A stretch of 43,166 bases of DNA from Acetanaerobacterium elongatum (lineage in GTDB: Bacteria > Bacillota > Clostridia > Oscillospirales > Ruminococcaceae). Below are positions 1-7,397 of this stretch, piece after piece. Position numbers and translations under genes: made by a program. Each line of letters starts with the position of its first letter. Position 1 is the stretch's first letter. The stretch is from contig NZ_FNID01000025.1 in NCBI RefSeq assembly GCF_900103835.1, forward strand, positions 1 through 43,166, in the 5' to 3' direction. Under the pieces are notes generated by a model. It had not been told where the DNA came from, made no database searches, and worked only from the letters and a program-made list of their open reading frames with translations.

Positions 1-2
1 TT

Positions 3-254
3 CACAACAAACTCGAAAAAGCTGGTATGACGCAAAGCATGTCCCGTGTGGCACATTGCATCGACAACGGTCCTATGGAAGGATTCTGGGGCATTTTGAA
101 ACGCGAACGCTATTACGGTCGGAGATTCACCAGCAAGCAGAAACTTATTCAGATGATTGAGAGTTACATCAGCTATTACAACACCCGGCGTGTGCAACGC
201 AACTTGGGTGTTCTGACACCGTTAGAGAAATTTAATCTCTACTTCGCTGCATAA
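3..254 (+). CDS. IS3-family transposase OrfB, C-terminal fragment
   Basis: This is the 3' end of a DDE (integrase-fold) transposase. The frame is open from the window edge to the TAA at 252-254. The motif C-x-DN-x-PMEGFWG carries the last catalytic Glu of the DDE triad, followed by LKRE and the YISYYNTRR...LGVLTPLEKF tail typical of the IS150/IS3 OrfB C-terminus. The first two catalytic Asp residues and the OrfA/frameshift region lie outside the window. The first in-frame ATG (27) is internal and is not a true start. Family assignment is firm; the exact IS name cannot be given. Confidence 0.88.
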   Translation, partial: HNKLEKAGMTQSMSRVAHCIDNGPMEGFWGILKRERYYGRRFTSKQKLIQMIESYISYYNTRRVQRNLGVLTPLEKFNLYFAA

Positions 255-258
255 AAAG

Positions 259-287
259 CGACCAGTGGTTTTGTTCACCACTGGTCG
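259..287 (+). terminator. Hairpin after the transposase gene
   Basis: An 11-bp perfect inverted repeat (CGACCAGTGGT / ACCACTGGTCG) with a 7-nt loop starts 4 nt after the transposase stop. An AT-rich tail follows. It probably ends the transposase mRNA or blocks read-in from flanking DNA. The same hairpin recurs at 43041-43069 in the right copy. Confidence 0.6.
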
Positions 288-422
288 GGAAAATTTTATG
301 TTTTTTCGCTGTCCTCTTGACGGGATGCAGTTCAGCGAATGATGAAGGGTGCTTTTTCGTTATCCAATGGTAATATGACAAGCTTTGACCAGATTCCTTT
401 CAAGCTTTTTCTCCCCCGCGCA

Positions 423-428
423 TATAAT
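423..428 (+). promoter_or_regulatory. Possible -10 box of the IS-adjacent gene
   Basis: A perfect TATAAT lies 46 nt upstream of the GTG at 474. No good -35 box is seen at the right distance, so this is a weak call. Confidence 0.35.
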
Positions 429-473
429 GTATTTGTACTTATTTTTCAAGTGTGGAACAGGGGGAATGATTGC

Positions 474-1052
474 GTGCCCGGGGAAGAATTCGACATCTCG
501 GAGGAAGCCTTCTTGAACTCCTTGGGGCTGAGGCCCAAGAAAGCAAACGCAAGGAAGAGCAAGCCCGAAGAAGATGAAGAACTGCCGCGACAGATCAAGA
601 AGCAGCTGGTGGCAAACCTTGCGGGCGGCAGCCTTGCGGCAGGCTTTGCCCAGTATATCCGCACAGAGCTGCAGCAGGATGTAAAACCCGGTATGCCGGT
701 GTGCTTTACGGCCTGCTTAGGCGGCGAAGAAAACATAGAGCTTGTGGAGCTGGGAAGCGCAATCAGGCTGAGAGCAGGGGAGACAACAGGGGTATTTGTT
801 GTATGGTACAATGTCTCGGCGGCGCCCGCTACCGGCGTAACCGCTTCGCTGCTGCTGGAAGCGGACGGTAAGGAGCTGCTTGGCTCCCGTTCGTTCTGCC
901 GCAACGCCTATTTCATGGGCACCTGCATGTCACTTGGCGCGCATGCCGCTATCCTGGTGCCGCAGGGTGAACAGCGGCTGATACGTCTTATAAACGGCGA
1001 CAGCACCGCCGATATCGGCAATGCCTCGGTTTTGGTTATACGCTTAGGGTAA
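474..1052 (+). CDS. Hypothetical protein with predicted beta-rich C-terminal domain
   Basis: I do not recognise this 192-residue protein. The GTG start at 474 is chosen because AGGGGG lies 9 nt upstream and TATAAT is at 423-428. The frame stays open back to 339, just inside the IS junction, but that part has no good ribosome site. Residues 20-45 are highly charged (KANARKSKPEEDEE). Residues 75-192 alternate short hydrophobic strands and turns (GVFVVWYNV, ASLLLEADG, ASVLVIRLG), as in a beta-sandwich domain. There is no signal peptide or membrane segment. It stands alone between the IS and a convergent rrf2 gene. If the true start were upstream, the IS would have truncated it. Confidence 0.55.
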   Translation: MPGEEFDISEEAFLNSLGLRPKKANARKSKPEEDEELPRQIKKQLVANLAGGSLAAGFAQYIRTELQQDVKPGMPVCFTACLGGEENIELVELGSAIRLRAGETTGVFVVWYNVSAAPATGVTASLLLEADGKELLGSRSFCRNAYFMGTCMSLGAHAAILVPQGEQRLIRLINGDSTADIGNASVLVIRLG

Positions 1053-1064
1053 TAGACATAAAAA

Positions 1065-1094
1065 GGGCTTGAGAGCAGTAATGCCCCCAAGCCC
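1065..1094 (-). terminator. Terminator of the rrf2 gene (shared convergent hairpin)
   Basis: The stem GGGCTTG/CAAGCCC is followed on the minus strand by CCCTTTTTATG, a good T-tract. It lies between two convergent genes and probably serves mainly the minus-strand regulator that ends at 1117. Confidence 0.65.
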
Positions 1095-1116
1095 CAAGCA
1101 TATATGCCTGTAAAAA

Positions 1117-1551
1117 TCAGATGCAGAAATCGCTGCCGTTTTTCTGGTTATAATCGGTCACAAGGTCCTGCATTGTCATGCTGTCAAGCACCTCGTTTAC
1201 GGCGTTGCCAATCTTCTCCCACACCGTAATGGTTGCACATTTAGAGGAACGCAGACAAGTTCCCCGATCCTGCACGCAGTCTACCGGCACAAAAGGCCCC
1301 TCCAGCGAACGCAGCACCTCGCCCACGGTGATATCCCTGGGGTGGCGGGTGAGCGTATAGCCGCCCTGCGCACCGCGCATACTTTTAATCAGCCCGCTTT
1401 TGTGCAGCAGGATGATAATCTGTTCCAGGTATTTTTCGCTGATCTCCTGCCGCTGCGCAATATCTTTTAACGAGGTCAGCCCGTTTTCGTAATTCACCGC
1501 AAGGTCGAGCACCAGCCGCAGGCCGTAGCGCCCCTTTGTAGAAATCTTCAT
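1117..1551 (-). CDS. Rrf2-family transcriptional regulator, IscR-like with three cysteines
   Basis: This 144-residue winged-helix regulator starts MKISTKGRYGLRLVLDLA, the family signature. It has the usual helix-turn-helix (SLKDIAQRQEISEKYLEQI) and wing (RGAQGGYTL). Cys92, Cys99 and Cys105 are spaced almost as in E. coli IscR (92/98/104), where they hold a [2Fe-2S] cluster, so an Fe-S or redox-sensing role is likely. No isc/suf or cysteine-synthesis genes are adjacent, so the regulon cannot be read from context; CymR-like control of sulfur metabolism is an alternative. It is transcribed divergently from the TetR gene at 1741. Confidence 0.88.
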   Translation of the reverse strand: MKISTKGRYGLRLVLDLAVNYENGLTSLKDIAQRQEISEKYLEQIIILLHKSGLIKSMRGAQGGYTLTRHPRDITVGEVLRSLEGPFVPVDCVQDRGTCLRSSKCATITVWEKIGNAVNEVLDSMTMQDLVTDYNQKNGSDFCI

Positions 1552-1630
1552 CTATGTATCAATCCTTTCCGGCGTATGTGCCAAGAGACACAAAACGCGG
1601 GCATTCTAATAAATTATAATCTATACTACT

Positions 1631-1659
1631 ATTCTATCAGTGTTTTCATATCCGTGCAA
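1631..1659 (-). promoter_or_regulatory. Promoter of the rrf2 gene
   Basis: Minus strand: TTGCAC (1659-1654), 17-nt spacer, TAGAAT (1636-1631). This places transcription about 70 nt upstream of the ATG. The AT-rich stretch just downstream could hold an autoregulatory site. Confidence 0.55.
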
Positions 1660-1688
1660 TAGGTATTCCTAACCGTTGAGGTGTTTGC

Positions 1689-1718
1689 TTGACAGCGGCA
1701 AAACCACTGTGCTATGCT
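1689..1718 (+). promoter_or_regulatory. Promoter of the tetR gene; decides its start codon
   Basis: TTGACA (1689-1694), 18-nt spacer, TATGCT (1713-1718). Transcription should begin near 1725, downstream of the in-frame ATG at 1714. That ATG therefore cannot be the start. Confidence 0.7.
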
Positions 1719-1740
1719 GATTGCACAAAGGGTGATTTGT

Positions 1741-2361
1741 TTGATAAAGGAATTAAGCGATACCGATCTTCAGATTATAGAAGCAGCGCGGGAGCTGTTT
1801 ATTAAGAATGGCTTTGAGAAAACCGAGATGAAGGATATTGCGCGCAAAATCGGAATCGGGCGCAGTACGCTGTACCGTCATTTTGAGAACAAGAGCGCCA
1901 TTATCTTTTATATCGCGCAGCAGGAGCTTGAGGACATTACCTCGGTTTTCCCCGCAACCGACATTTCCAACGCCCAAAGTGGGTATGAGGCGGTAAAACG
2001 GCTGCTGCGGGCACTCAACGACAAGCTGCTCGCAAACATTGATAAGGTAACCTTTCTGCGTGATTTTGATTTTGCCTTTACCGGTGAATATCCCAACGAC
2101 GAGATGGCCAAAAGCTATCTGGTCTTTCTGCGCTCCAATGCCAACAGTCAGGTATTAACCATGGCCCTACAGAGTGCGATGGACGACGGCAGCATTACTA
2201 CTAAGCTTACGGCCGGTCAACTGAGCTTAACCTTAACCAACAGCTGCCTTGCTATGGCGCAGCGTGTGCTGCCGCGCGAGCAGCACTATAATATTGAACA
2301 TGGCATTTCCCGCGAGCTGTTAAGCTTTAATCTGGATATTCTTTTACGAGGTATTCGGTGA
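1741..2361 (+). CDS. TetR/AcrR-family transcriptional regulator
   Basis: The protein has 206 residues from the TTG start at 1741, which has AAAGGG 8 nt upstream and follows the promoter at 1689-1718. The N-terminal helix-turn-helix (ARELFIKNGFEKTEMKDIARKIGIGRSTLYRHFENKSAI, about residues 16-53) is typical of TetR. The C-terminal all-helical ligand domain is not specific enough to name a ligand. It sits immediately upstream of a GH3 glycosidase gene in the same direction and may control it or itself, but no operator palindrome is obvious. Confidence 0.85.
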   Translation: MIKELSDTDLQIIEAARELFIKNGFEKTEMKDIARKIGIGRSTLYRHFENKSAIIFYIAQQELEDITSVFPATDISNAQSGYEAVKRLLRALNDKLLANIDKVTFLRDFDFAFTGEYPNDEMAKSYLVFLRSNANSQVLTMALQSAMDDGSITTKLTAGQLSLTLTNSCLAMAQRVLPREQHYNIEHGISRELLSFNLDILLRGIR

Positions 2362-2386
2362 GAAAGGGCAAACAGTATATTACCGA

Positions 2387-2415
2387 TTGACTTTTGGCTT
2401 AAATTGTTATATGCT
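2387..2415 (+). promoter_or_regulatory. Promoter upstream of the GH3 gene
   Basis: TTGACT (2387-2392), 17-nt spacer, TATGCT (2410-2415). Transcription would start near 2422, giving a leader of about 140 nt before the GH3 start at 2565. Confidence 0.6.
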
Positions 2416-2432
2416 CTAGCTGTAAATAAACC

Positions 2433-2459
2433 TGTGCAGAGGCTGCACATTATTTTTTG
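2433..2459 (+). terminator. Hairpin with T-tract: tetR terminator or attenuator
   Basis: TGTGCAG/CTGCACA with a 3-nt loop is followed by TTATTTTTTG, a convincing intrinsic terminator shape. It lies only about 11 nt after the predicted start of transcription of the promoter at 2387-2415. It could end tetR read-through, or act as a very early attenuator for the GH3 gene. Confidence 0.6.
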
Positions 2460-2564
2460 CCCCACAATGGGACACGTGTTTCATACAGTTCGATGCCGCT
2501 TGCCGGAATATCGCTCATCTAAGGATAAAAACTAAAACATAATAACAAAAGAGGGGTTTTAAAC

Positions 2565-4811
2565 ATGCTGAACATACCATACCTGCTGAAGGAGCTTACT
2601 GTTGAAGAAAAGGCCGGGCTGTGTTCGGGTGCCGACTTCTGGCACACCAAGACCGTCGAGCGCCTTGGCTTGGATGCAATACTGGTAAGCGACGGCCCGC
2701 ACGGGCTGCGCGCCCAAAAGGAAAATAAGGAGCAACCCGGTAAAACCGAAACGGTGCAGGCGGTTTGTTATCCAAGCGGTGCCGCGCTGGCGGCAGGCTT
2801 CAGCCGTTCGCTGATGCAGCGTATCGGCGATGCCATCGGTGAAGAGGCTGTGGCCGAAGGGGTGCATACCGTTTTGGGGCCGGCCATTAACATGAAGCGC
2901 AGCCCTTTATGCGGGCGCAACTTTGAATACTTGAGCGAAGACCCGTATGTGGCGGGGGAGCTGGCTGCCACGTTTGTAAGCGCTGTGCAGGCACACCACG
3001 TAGGCACCTCGCCTAAGCACTTTGCGGCGAATAATCAGGAAACCCGGCGTATGTCGGTGAGCGCAGAGGTGAGTGAGCGTGCGCTGAGGGAAATTTATCT
3101 TACGGCTTTTGAGAAAGTTGTAAAAAACGCCAAGCCGTGGACGATGATGTGCAGCTACAACCGCATTAACGGTACCTACTCCTGTGAAAACGAGTGGCTG
3201 CTAAGCACCGTGCTCCGTAAGGAGTGGGGCTTTGACGGAATTGTGATGTCAGACTGGGGCGCGGTAAACCATCGGGTGAATTCGCTTAAGGCCGGGCTTG
3301 AGCTGGAGATGCCCTCCAGCCGCGGCGAGCGCGATAAGCTGATTGCAGAGGCGGTGCGCAATAATACCCTGCCCATTGAAGTGCTTGACCAGGCGGTTAC
3401 CCGTCTTCTTGAATGGATTGATAAGGGCATAGGCCGTGCGGCGGCAGAGTATAACCGCGAAGCGCACCATGAGCTTGCGCGCAAAGCGGCCTGCGAATGT
3501 GCGGCACTGCTTAAAAACGAGGGGGTACTGCCACTCAATAAGGAACAAAAGGTTGTATTTATCGGTGAGTTTGCCGAGAAGCCGAGGTATCAGGGCGGCG
3601 GCTCCAGCCATATCAACAGCTTTCGCGTAGACAGTGCTTTGGATGCTGCAAAGGCATATCCGAACGTTGCCTATACAAAGGGCTTCGGTGCAGAGACGGA
3701 TGAAATTGATGACGAAGCCCTGCGGCAGGCAGTAAAGCTTGCGCAGGAGGCCGAGGTTGCCGTCATATTTGCGGGCCTGCCCGATGTCTTTGAATCGGAG
3801 GGCTACGACAGAACGCACCTGAATCTGCCCGAATGCCAGAACCGGCTGATTGAAGCGGTTGCTGCCGTTCAGCCCAATACAGTGGTGGTGCTGCATAACG
3901 GAAGCCCGGTTTATCTGCCGTGGCGGGATAAGGTGAATGCCATCCTGGAGATGTATCTGGGCGGGCAAGCGGTAGGGCAGGCCACAGTTGACTTGCTGTA
4001 TGGTGAAGAAAACCCCAGCGGCAAGCTGGCCGAAAGCTTCCCGCTGCGGCTGGAGGACACCTCCTGCTGGCTGAACTTCCCGGGGGATACCAAAAGGGTA
4101 GTGTACAGCGAGGACATCTTTATAGGTTACCGCTGGTATGACGCGCGAAGGATAGCGGTGCAGTACCCGTTCGGTCATGGGCTTTCCTACACAACATTCT
4201 CTTATGAGGATATCCGGCTGAGCAGAAAAAAGCTGTCTGATCAGGAAACACTGCAGGTTTCGGTAACTGTAAAGAATACAGGCAAGCGGGCGGGCAGCGA
4301 AATTGTACAGCTTTATGTAGCCCCCTGTGCCGTTGCCGACATCGTACGGCCTATTAAAGAGCTCAAGGGCTTTGAAAAGGTAAAGCTCGAGCCGGGCGAG
4401 CAGAAAACCGTTGTCTTTACACTGGATAAGCGCAGCTTTGCGTATTATGACACAGACATAAAGGACTGGGTGGCCCCGAGCGGGGAATATACGCTTCTTG
4501 CAGGCCCCAGCAGCGCCGAGCTTCCGCTGAAGGCTGTTGTAACAGTACACAGCACAACGATAATTCCGCTAAAGATTACCGATACCACTACGGTGGGGGA
4601 GGTACTCCGCCTTTCAAGTAACCCCGCACCCTTGAAGCAACTGTTGAAAAGGATGGATGCCGTCGGCGACCTTGATGACCCTGATGCACTTGGCAAATCC
4701 ACCGGTTTGATGAGAAACTCTATGACCGAATATATGCCGCTGCACGCGATGATCTGTTTTTCAGATTTAACAATGGAAGAGATTGCGGCGGTTGAAAAAA
4801 CTTTAAAATAA
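2565..4811 (+). CDS. Glycoside hydrolase family 3 enzyme (beta-glucosidase type)
   Basis: This 748-residue, probably cytoplasmic enzyme has no signal peptide. The GH3 N-terminal barrel covers about residues 1-290. It contains SDGPHGLR, KHFAANNQE and the nucleophile motif VMSDWGAV with Asp230. The alpha/beta GH3 C-domain follows (about 310-530; GGGSSHIN, PFGHGLSYTTF). A fibronectin-III-like domain covers about 555-650. An extra tail of about 85 residues (TTTVGEVLRLSS...MEEIAAVEKTLK) follows that domain. It likely releases terminal glucose or a related sugar from oligosaccharides or glycosides; the exact substrate cannot be read. AGAGGGG precedes the ATG. It lies downstream of a TetR gene and alone in its unit. 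Confidence 0.9.
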   Translation: MLNIPYLLKELTVEEKAGLCSGADFWHTKTVERLGLDAILVSDGPHGLRAQKENKEQPGKTETVQAVCYPSGAALAAGFSRSLMQRIGDAIGEEAVAEGVHTVLGPAINMKRSPLCGRNFEYLSEDPYVAGELAATFVSAVQAHHVGTSPKHFAANNQETRRMSVSAEVSERALREIYLTAFEKVVKNAKPWTMMCSYNRINGTYSCENEWLLSTVLRKEWGFDGIVMSDWGAVNHRVNSLKAGLELEMPSSRGERDKLIAEAVRNNTLPIEVLDQAVTRLLEWIDKGIGRAAAEYNREAHHELARKAACECAALLKNEGVLPLNKEQKVVFIGEFAEKPRYQGGGSSHINSFRVDSALDAAKAYPNVAYTKGFGAETDEIDDEALRQAVKLAQEAEVAVIFAGLPDVFESEGYDRTHLNLPECQNRLIEAVAAVQPNTVVVLHNGSPVYLPWRDKVNAILEMYLGGQAVGQATVDLLYGEENPSGKLAESFPLRLEDTSCWLNFPGDTKRVVYSEDIFIGYRWYDARRIAVQYPFGHGLSYTTFSYEDIRLSRKKLSDQETLQVSVTVKNTGKRAGSEIVQLYVAPCAVADIVRPIKELKGFEKVKLEPGEQKTVVFTLDKRSFAYYDTDIKDWVAPSGEYTLLAGPSSAELPLKAVVTVHSTTIIPLKITDTTTVGEVLRLSSNPAPLKQLLKRMDAVGDLDDPDALGKSTGLMRNSMTEYMPLHAMICFSDLTMEEIAAVEKTLK

Positions 4812-4835
4812 CAGGCAGATTTCATCCCCAGCAAG

Positions 4836-4863
4836 TTGATTTTAACTTTTCTTGTGGTACAAT
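4836..4863 (+). promoter_or_regulatory. Promoter of pyrB-trxA
   Basis: TTGATT (4836-4841), 16-nt spacer, TACAAT (4858-4863). The leader is about 37 nt, too short for a PyrR attenuator, so pyrimidine attenuation is not evident here. Confidence 0.65.
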
Positions 4864-4906
4864 AGGAAAGATAAAATTCTAGCGTTCTAAAAGGAGACTT
4901 GCCTAC

Positions 4907-5977
4907 ATGAATCTGCCGCATTTAATTGACCTTGATGACCTGCAAGTAGCACAATGGGAAAAGCTGATTATGCTTGCCGGGGAGATTAGCAAAAAGCCGT
5001 CCGATTATTTTGGCAGGCTTTCGGGCAAGATTATGGCAACGCTTTTTTACGAGCCCTCTACCCGTACGCAGATGTCGTTTCAAACAGCGATGCTGCGCTT
5101 GGGCGGTGAGGTAATCGGGTTTGATAACCCACAGAATTCCTCGGTGGCAAAGGGCGAAAGCCTGAAGGATACCGTTAAAATTATGAGCGGCTACGCCGAT
5201 ATTCTGGTAATACGCCACCCCTACGAGGGTAGTGCCAAGGCGGCCTCTCTGTACGCGAGCTGCCCTGTTATCAACGCAGGCGACGGCGGGCACCTGCACC
5301 CCACCCAAACGCTTACCGATCTTGTTACCTTAAAGCAGGAGAAGGGGAGGCTGACGAATCTCACCATCGGCCTGTGCGGCGATTTGAAAAACGGCCGAAC
5401 CGTTCACTCCCTGCTCAAGGCGATGGTAAAGTTTAAGGGCAACCGCTTTGTGCTCATCTCTACCGAAGAGCTGCGCATCCCCTCCTACATCCGCGATATT
5501 TTGCAGGCCAACGGCTGCCCGTTTGAAGAGGTGTTCAGCCTGGAGGAGGCCATCGGCGAGCTGGATGTATTGTATATGACGCGCATCCAGAAGGAGCGTT
5601 TTTCCTCAGAGGAGGAATACAAAAGGCAGAACAGCATCTACACCCTTGATGAAAAGAAGCTGGAGCGCGCAAAGCTGGATATGAAGATTATGCATCCGCT
5701 GCCGCGCGTGGATGAGATTGCCGACGCGGTGGATACCGACCCGCGCGCCATCTACTTTAAGCAGGCTGCCTACGGCATTTATGCCCGCATGGCGCTGATC
5801 CTGATGCTGTTCGACGGCTCACTGCCGGCAACAGCAATACCCAAACCGCGCACGGGCGGGTTTAGCTGCCTGAATCTTCACTGCATTACCCAAACGGAAA
5901 AATATCTGCCGAACCTTTATAAGGGCAGCGGCGATATGTTGGAATGCGAATACTGCAGCCAGCGTATACTGATATAG
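4907..5977 (+). CDS. pyrB: Aspartate carbamoyltransferase with fused PyrI-type zinc tail
   Basis: It catalyses carbamoyl phosphate + L-aspartate to N-carbamoyl-aspartate, the committed step of pyrimidine synthesis. The protein has 356 residues. The carbamoyl-phosphate loop FYEPSTRTQMSF (STRT 51-54), DGGHLHPTQTLTD and HPLPR (263-267) are all intact. The usual catalytic chain is about 300-310 residues; here about 45 more follow. They hold Cys321-x4-Cys326 and Cys347-x2-Cys350, the cysteine pattern of the zinc domain of the regulatory chain PyrI. The nucleotide-binding domain of PyrI is absent. AAGGAGA precedes the ATG, and thioredoxin follows 56 nt downstream. No other pyr genes are adjacent. 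Confidence 0.93.
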   Translation: MNLPHLIDLDDLQVAQWEKLIMLAGEISKKPSDYFGRLSGKIMATLFYEPSTRTQMSFQTAMLRLGGEVIGFDNPQNSSVAKGESLKDTVKIMSGYADILVIRHPYEGSAKAASLYASCPVINAGDGGHLHPTQTLTDLVTLKQEKGRLTNLTIGLCGDLKNGRTVHSLLKAMVKFKGNRFVLISTEELRIPSYIRDILQANGCPFEEVFSLEEAIGELDVLYMTRIQKERFSSEEEYKRQNSIYTLDEKKLERAKLDMKIMHPLPRVDEIADAVDTDPRAIYFKQAAYGIYARMALILMLFDGSLPATAIPKPRTGGFSCLNLHCITQTEKYLPNLYKGSGDMLECEYCSQRILI

Positions 5978-6033
5978 CAACGTGTAATTTCATCACGCTT
6001 TCATCGCTTCTTGATGGCGAAAAGGAGGCTGCT

Positions 6034-6348
6034 ATGCCGGCTGTGCACCTGACAAACTCGCAGTTTTACGAGAAGGCAGAGGGCTCGCCCCTGCCCATGC
6101 TGGTGGATTTCTGGGCCGCGTGGTGCCCGCCCTGCCGTACGCTAGCCCCGATTATCGACGAGCTGGCGGAGGAGCTGCAGGGCAAGGTGGTGGTGGGCAA
6201 GGTGGATGCCGACGAGCAGACCGAGCTTGCCGACCAGTTCGGCGTACTGGCGCTCCCTACGGTGTTGTACATAAAAAACGGCGCAGAGGCAGGCCGTCTG
6301 GTGGGCTTGCGTTCAAAAGAGGATTATCTCGCGCTCTGCGGATTGTAA
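6034..6348 (+). CDS. trxA: Thioredoxin with WCPPC active site
   Basis: This 104-residue cytoplasmic dithiol oxidoreductase covers a full thioredoxin fold (VDFWAAWCPPCRTLAPI, ALPTVLYIKNG). The ATG at 6034 is chosen because AAAGGAGG lies just upstream; an ORF reading back to 5944 overlaps pyrB and has no ribosome site. The active site is Cys31-Pro-Pro-Cys34 rather than the canonical CGPC, a change that generally shifts redox potential. It is probably cotranscribed with pyrB and ends at the terminator at 6368-6415. No thioredoxin reductase is adjacent. Confidence 0.9.
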   Translation: MPAVHLTNSQFYEKAEGSPLPMLVDFWAAWCPPCRTLAPIIDELAEELQGKVVVGKVDADEQTELADQFGVLALPTVLYIKNGAEAGRLVGLRSKEDYLALCGL

Positions 6349-6367
6349 ATTTACCAATGCATAGGAC

Positions 6368-6415
6368 ACTCGGTTATCTTACCTTGTTTAAACAAGTATG
6401 ATAACCGAGTTTTCT
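6368..6415 (+). terminator. Terminator after trxA
   Basis: An 11-bp stem (ACTCGGTTATC / GATAACCGAGT), with a second palindrome TTGTTTAAACAA at its tip, is followed by TTTTCTG. Confidence 0.8.
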
Positions 6416-6517
6416 GTTGCAATACCCCAATAATAGATTTTGCATTTTTTATGAATTTGATGAAACATACACTGCTAAAATGCAAAGAAAGCAAAGCGGA
6501 CATGATTAAAAGCTGGT

Positions 6518-6539
6518 ATGTATCTATAGAAAGATACAT
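6518..6539. repeat. Short perfect inverted repeat in the trxA-tal gap
   Basis: ATGTATCT / AGATACAT with a 6-nt loop. The 378-base gap between trxA and the transaldolase gene holds the trxA terminator, this repeat and the tal promoter. The only small reading frame here (30 codons from about 6450) has no ribosome site. Confidence 0.4.
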
Positions 6540-6594
6540 GTAAAAGGTGATAAGACGTTAGAATAATTTAATTTTTAACGTGCAGTGTGCAGTG

Positions 6595-6623
6595 TTGAAA
6601 CTGTTTCGAAAATAGGGTATACT
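6595..6623 (+). promoter_or_regulatory. Promoter of the transaldolase gene
   Basis: TTGAAA (6595-6600), exactly 17 nt, TATACT (6618-6623). The leader is about 97 nt. Confidence 0.75.
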
Positions 6624-6726
6624 AATCGTTAGGCAGTTTAAACAGTGCTTGTAATGAAGGCTTTTTGGCTTTTAACAAAGGCATGCTTTCAGTCAAGCCT
6701 CAAAATAAAAGGAAAGGATTGTCACC

Positions 6727-7374
6727 ATGAAATTATTCTTAGATACCGCAAATGTGGAGCATATCCGCGAAATTAACGATTTAGGCGTTATCTGCGGTGT
6801 AACCACCAACCCCAGCTTAATTGCCAAGGAGGGCCGCGACTTTAAAGAGGTTGTAACCGAAATCACCTCTATTGTAGACGGGCCGATCTCCGCCGAGGTT
6901 ATCTCGCTCAACGCCGAAGGCATGGTAAGCGAGGCATTGGAACTCGTTAAGATTCACAAGAATATCGTTATTAAAATACCGATGTGCGCAGAGGGCTTAA
7001 AGGCCACCGCACAGCTTACCAAAAAGAAGATTAAGACCAACGTTACCCTTATCTTCTCTGCCGCACAGGCGCTGCTTGCGGCCAGAGCGGGCGCTACCTA
7101 TGTTAGCCCGTTTGTAGGCAGACTTGATGACGTGGGCGCCCACGGCGTAGACCTGCTGGAAGAGATTGCCGGTATCTTCTCCATTCACGGCATTGATACC
7201 GAGATTATCGCGGCAAGCATCCGCAAGCCTGAGGATGTTACTGCTGCGGCTCTTGCAGGTGCACACATTGCAACCGTCCCCTACGATGTAATGAAGAAGT
7301 GCTGCAACCATCCGCTCACCACGCAGGGTATCGAGCGCTTCTTAAAGGATTGGGAAACTGTTCCTAAGAAGTAA
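6727..7374 (+). CDS. tal: Transaldolase, small FSA/TalC-type
   Basis: This 215-residue class I aldolase-fold enzyme begins [13 protein letters not shown] and has GVTTNPSLI, the Schiff-base Lys83 in [22 protein letters not shown] and [11 protein letters not shown]. These are hallmarks of the short transaldolase/fructose-6-phosphate aldolase family. It most likely transfers dihydroxyacetone units in the non-oxidative pentose phosphate pathway; fructose-6-phosphate aldolase activity cannot be excluded from motifs alone. GGAAAGGA lies upstream of the ATG. It is monocistronic, with its own promoter (6595-6623) and terminator (7398-7424). Confidence 0.93.
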   Translation: MKLFLDTANVEHIREINDLGVICGVTTNPSLIAKEGRDFKEVVTEITSIVDGPISAEVISLNAEGMVSEALELVKIHKNIVIKIPMCAEGLKATAQLTKKKIKTNVTLIFSAAQALLAARAGATYVSPFVGRLDDVGAHGVDLLEEIAGIFSIHGIDTEIIAASIRKPEDVTAAALAGAHIATVPYDVMKKCCNHPLTTQGIERFLKDWETVPKK

Positions 7375-7397
7375 TAGAAATTCACATCAAAACCATT

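Larger units (their letters stand above)
1..334 (+). mobile_element. IS3-family insertion sequence, 3' part (left copy)
   Basis: The window opens inside an insertion sequence whose transposase reads rightward. The terminal repeat ends at 334. Its outer end, read inward, is TGAACTGCATCCCGTC followed by AAGAGGACAGC, which resembles the TG...GGACA ends of IS3-family (IS150-like) elements. Bases 162-334 are an exact reverse complement of 42994-43166, so a second copy bounds the window on the right. The 5' end lies outside the window, so the target duplication cannot be checked. Confidence 0.85.

Noticed and set aside
446-904. 152-codon Ser-rich frame antisense to the IS-adjacent gene
   Set aside because: Ser/Pro-rich composition is typical of an antisense shadow of an Ala/Leu/Glu-rich gene; no ribosome site.
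3249-4550. 433-codon open frame antisense to the first GH3 gene
   Set aside because: It lies wholly within the GH3 coding region, shows no family motif and reflects codon bias of the real gene.
6450-6542. 30-codon ORF in the trxA-tal gap
   Set aside because: No ribosome site, and the 3' part coincides with a palindrome.
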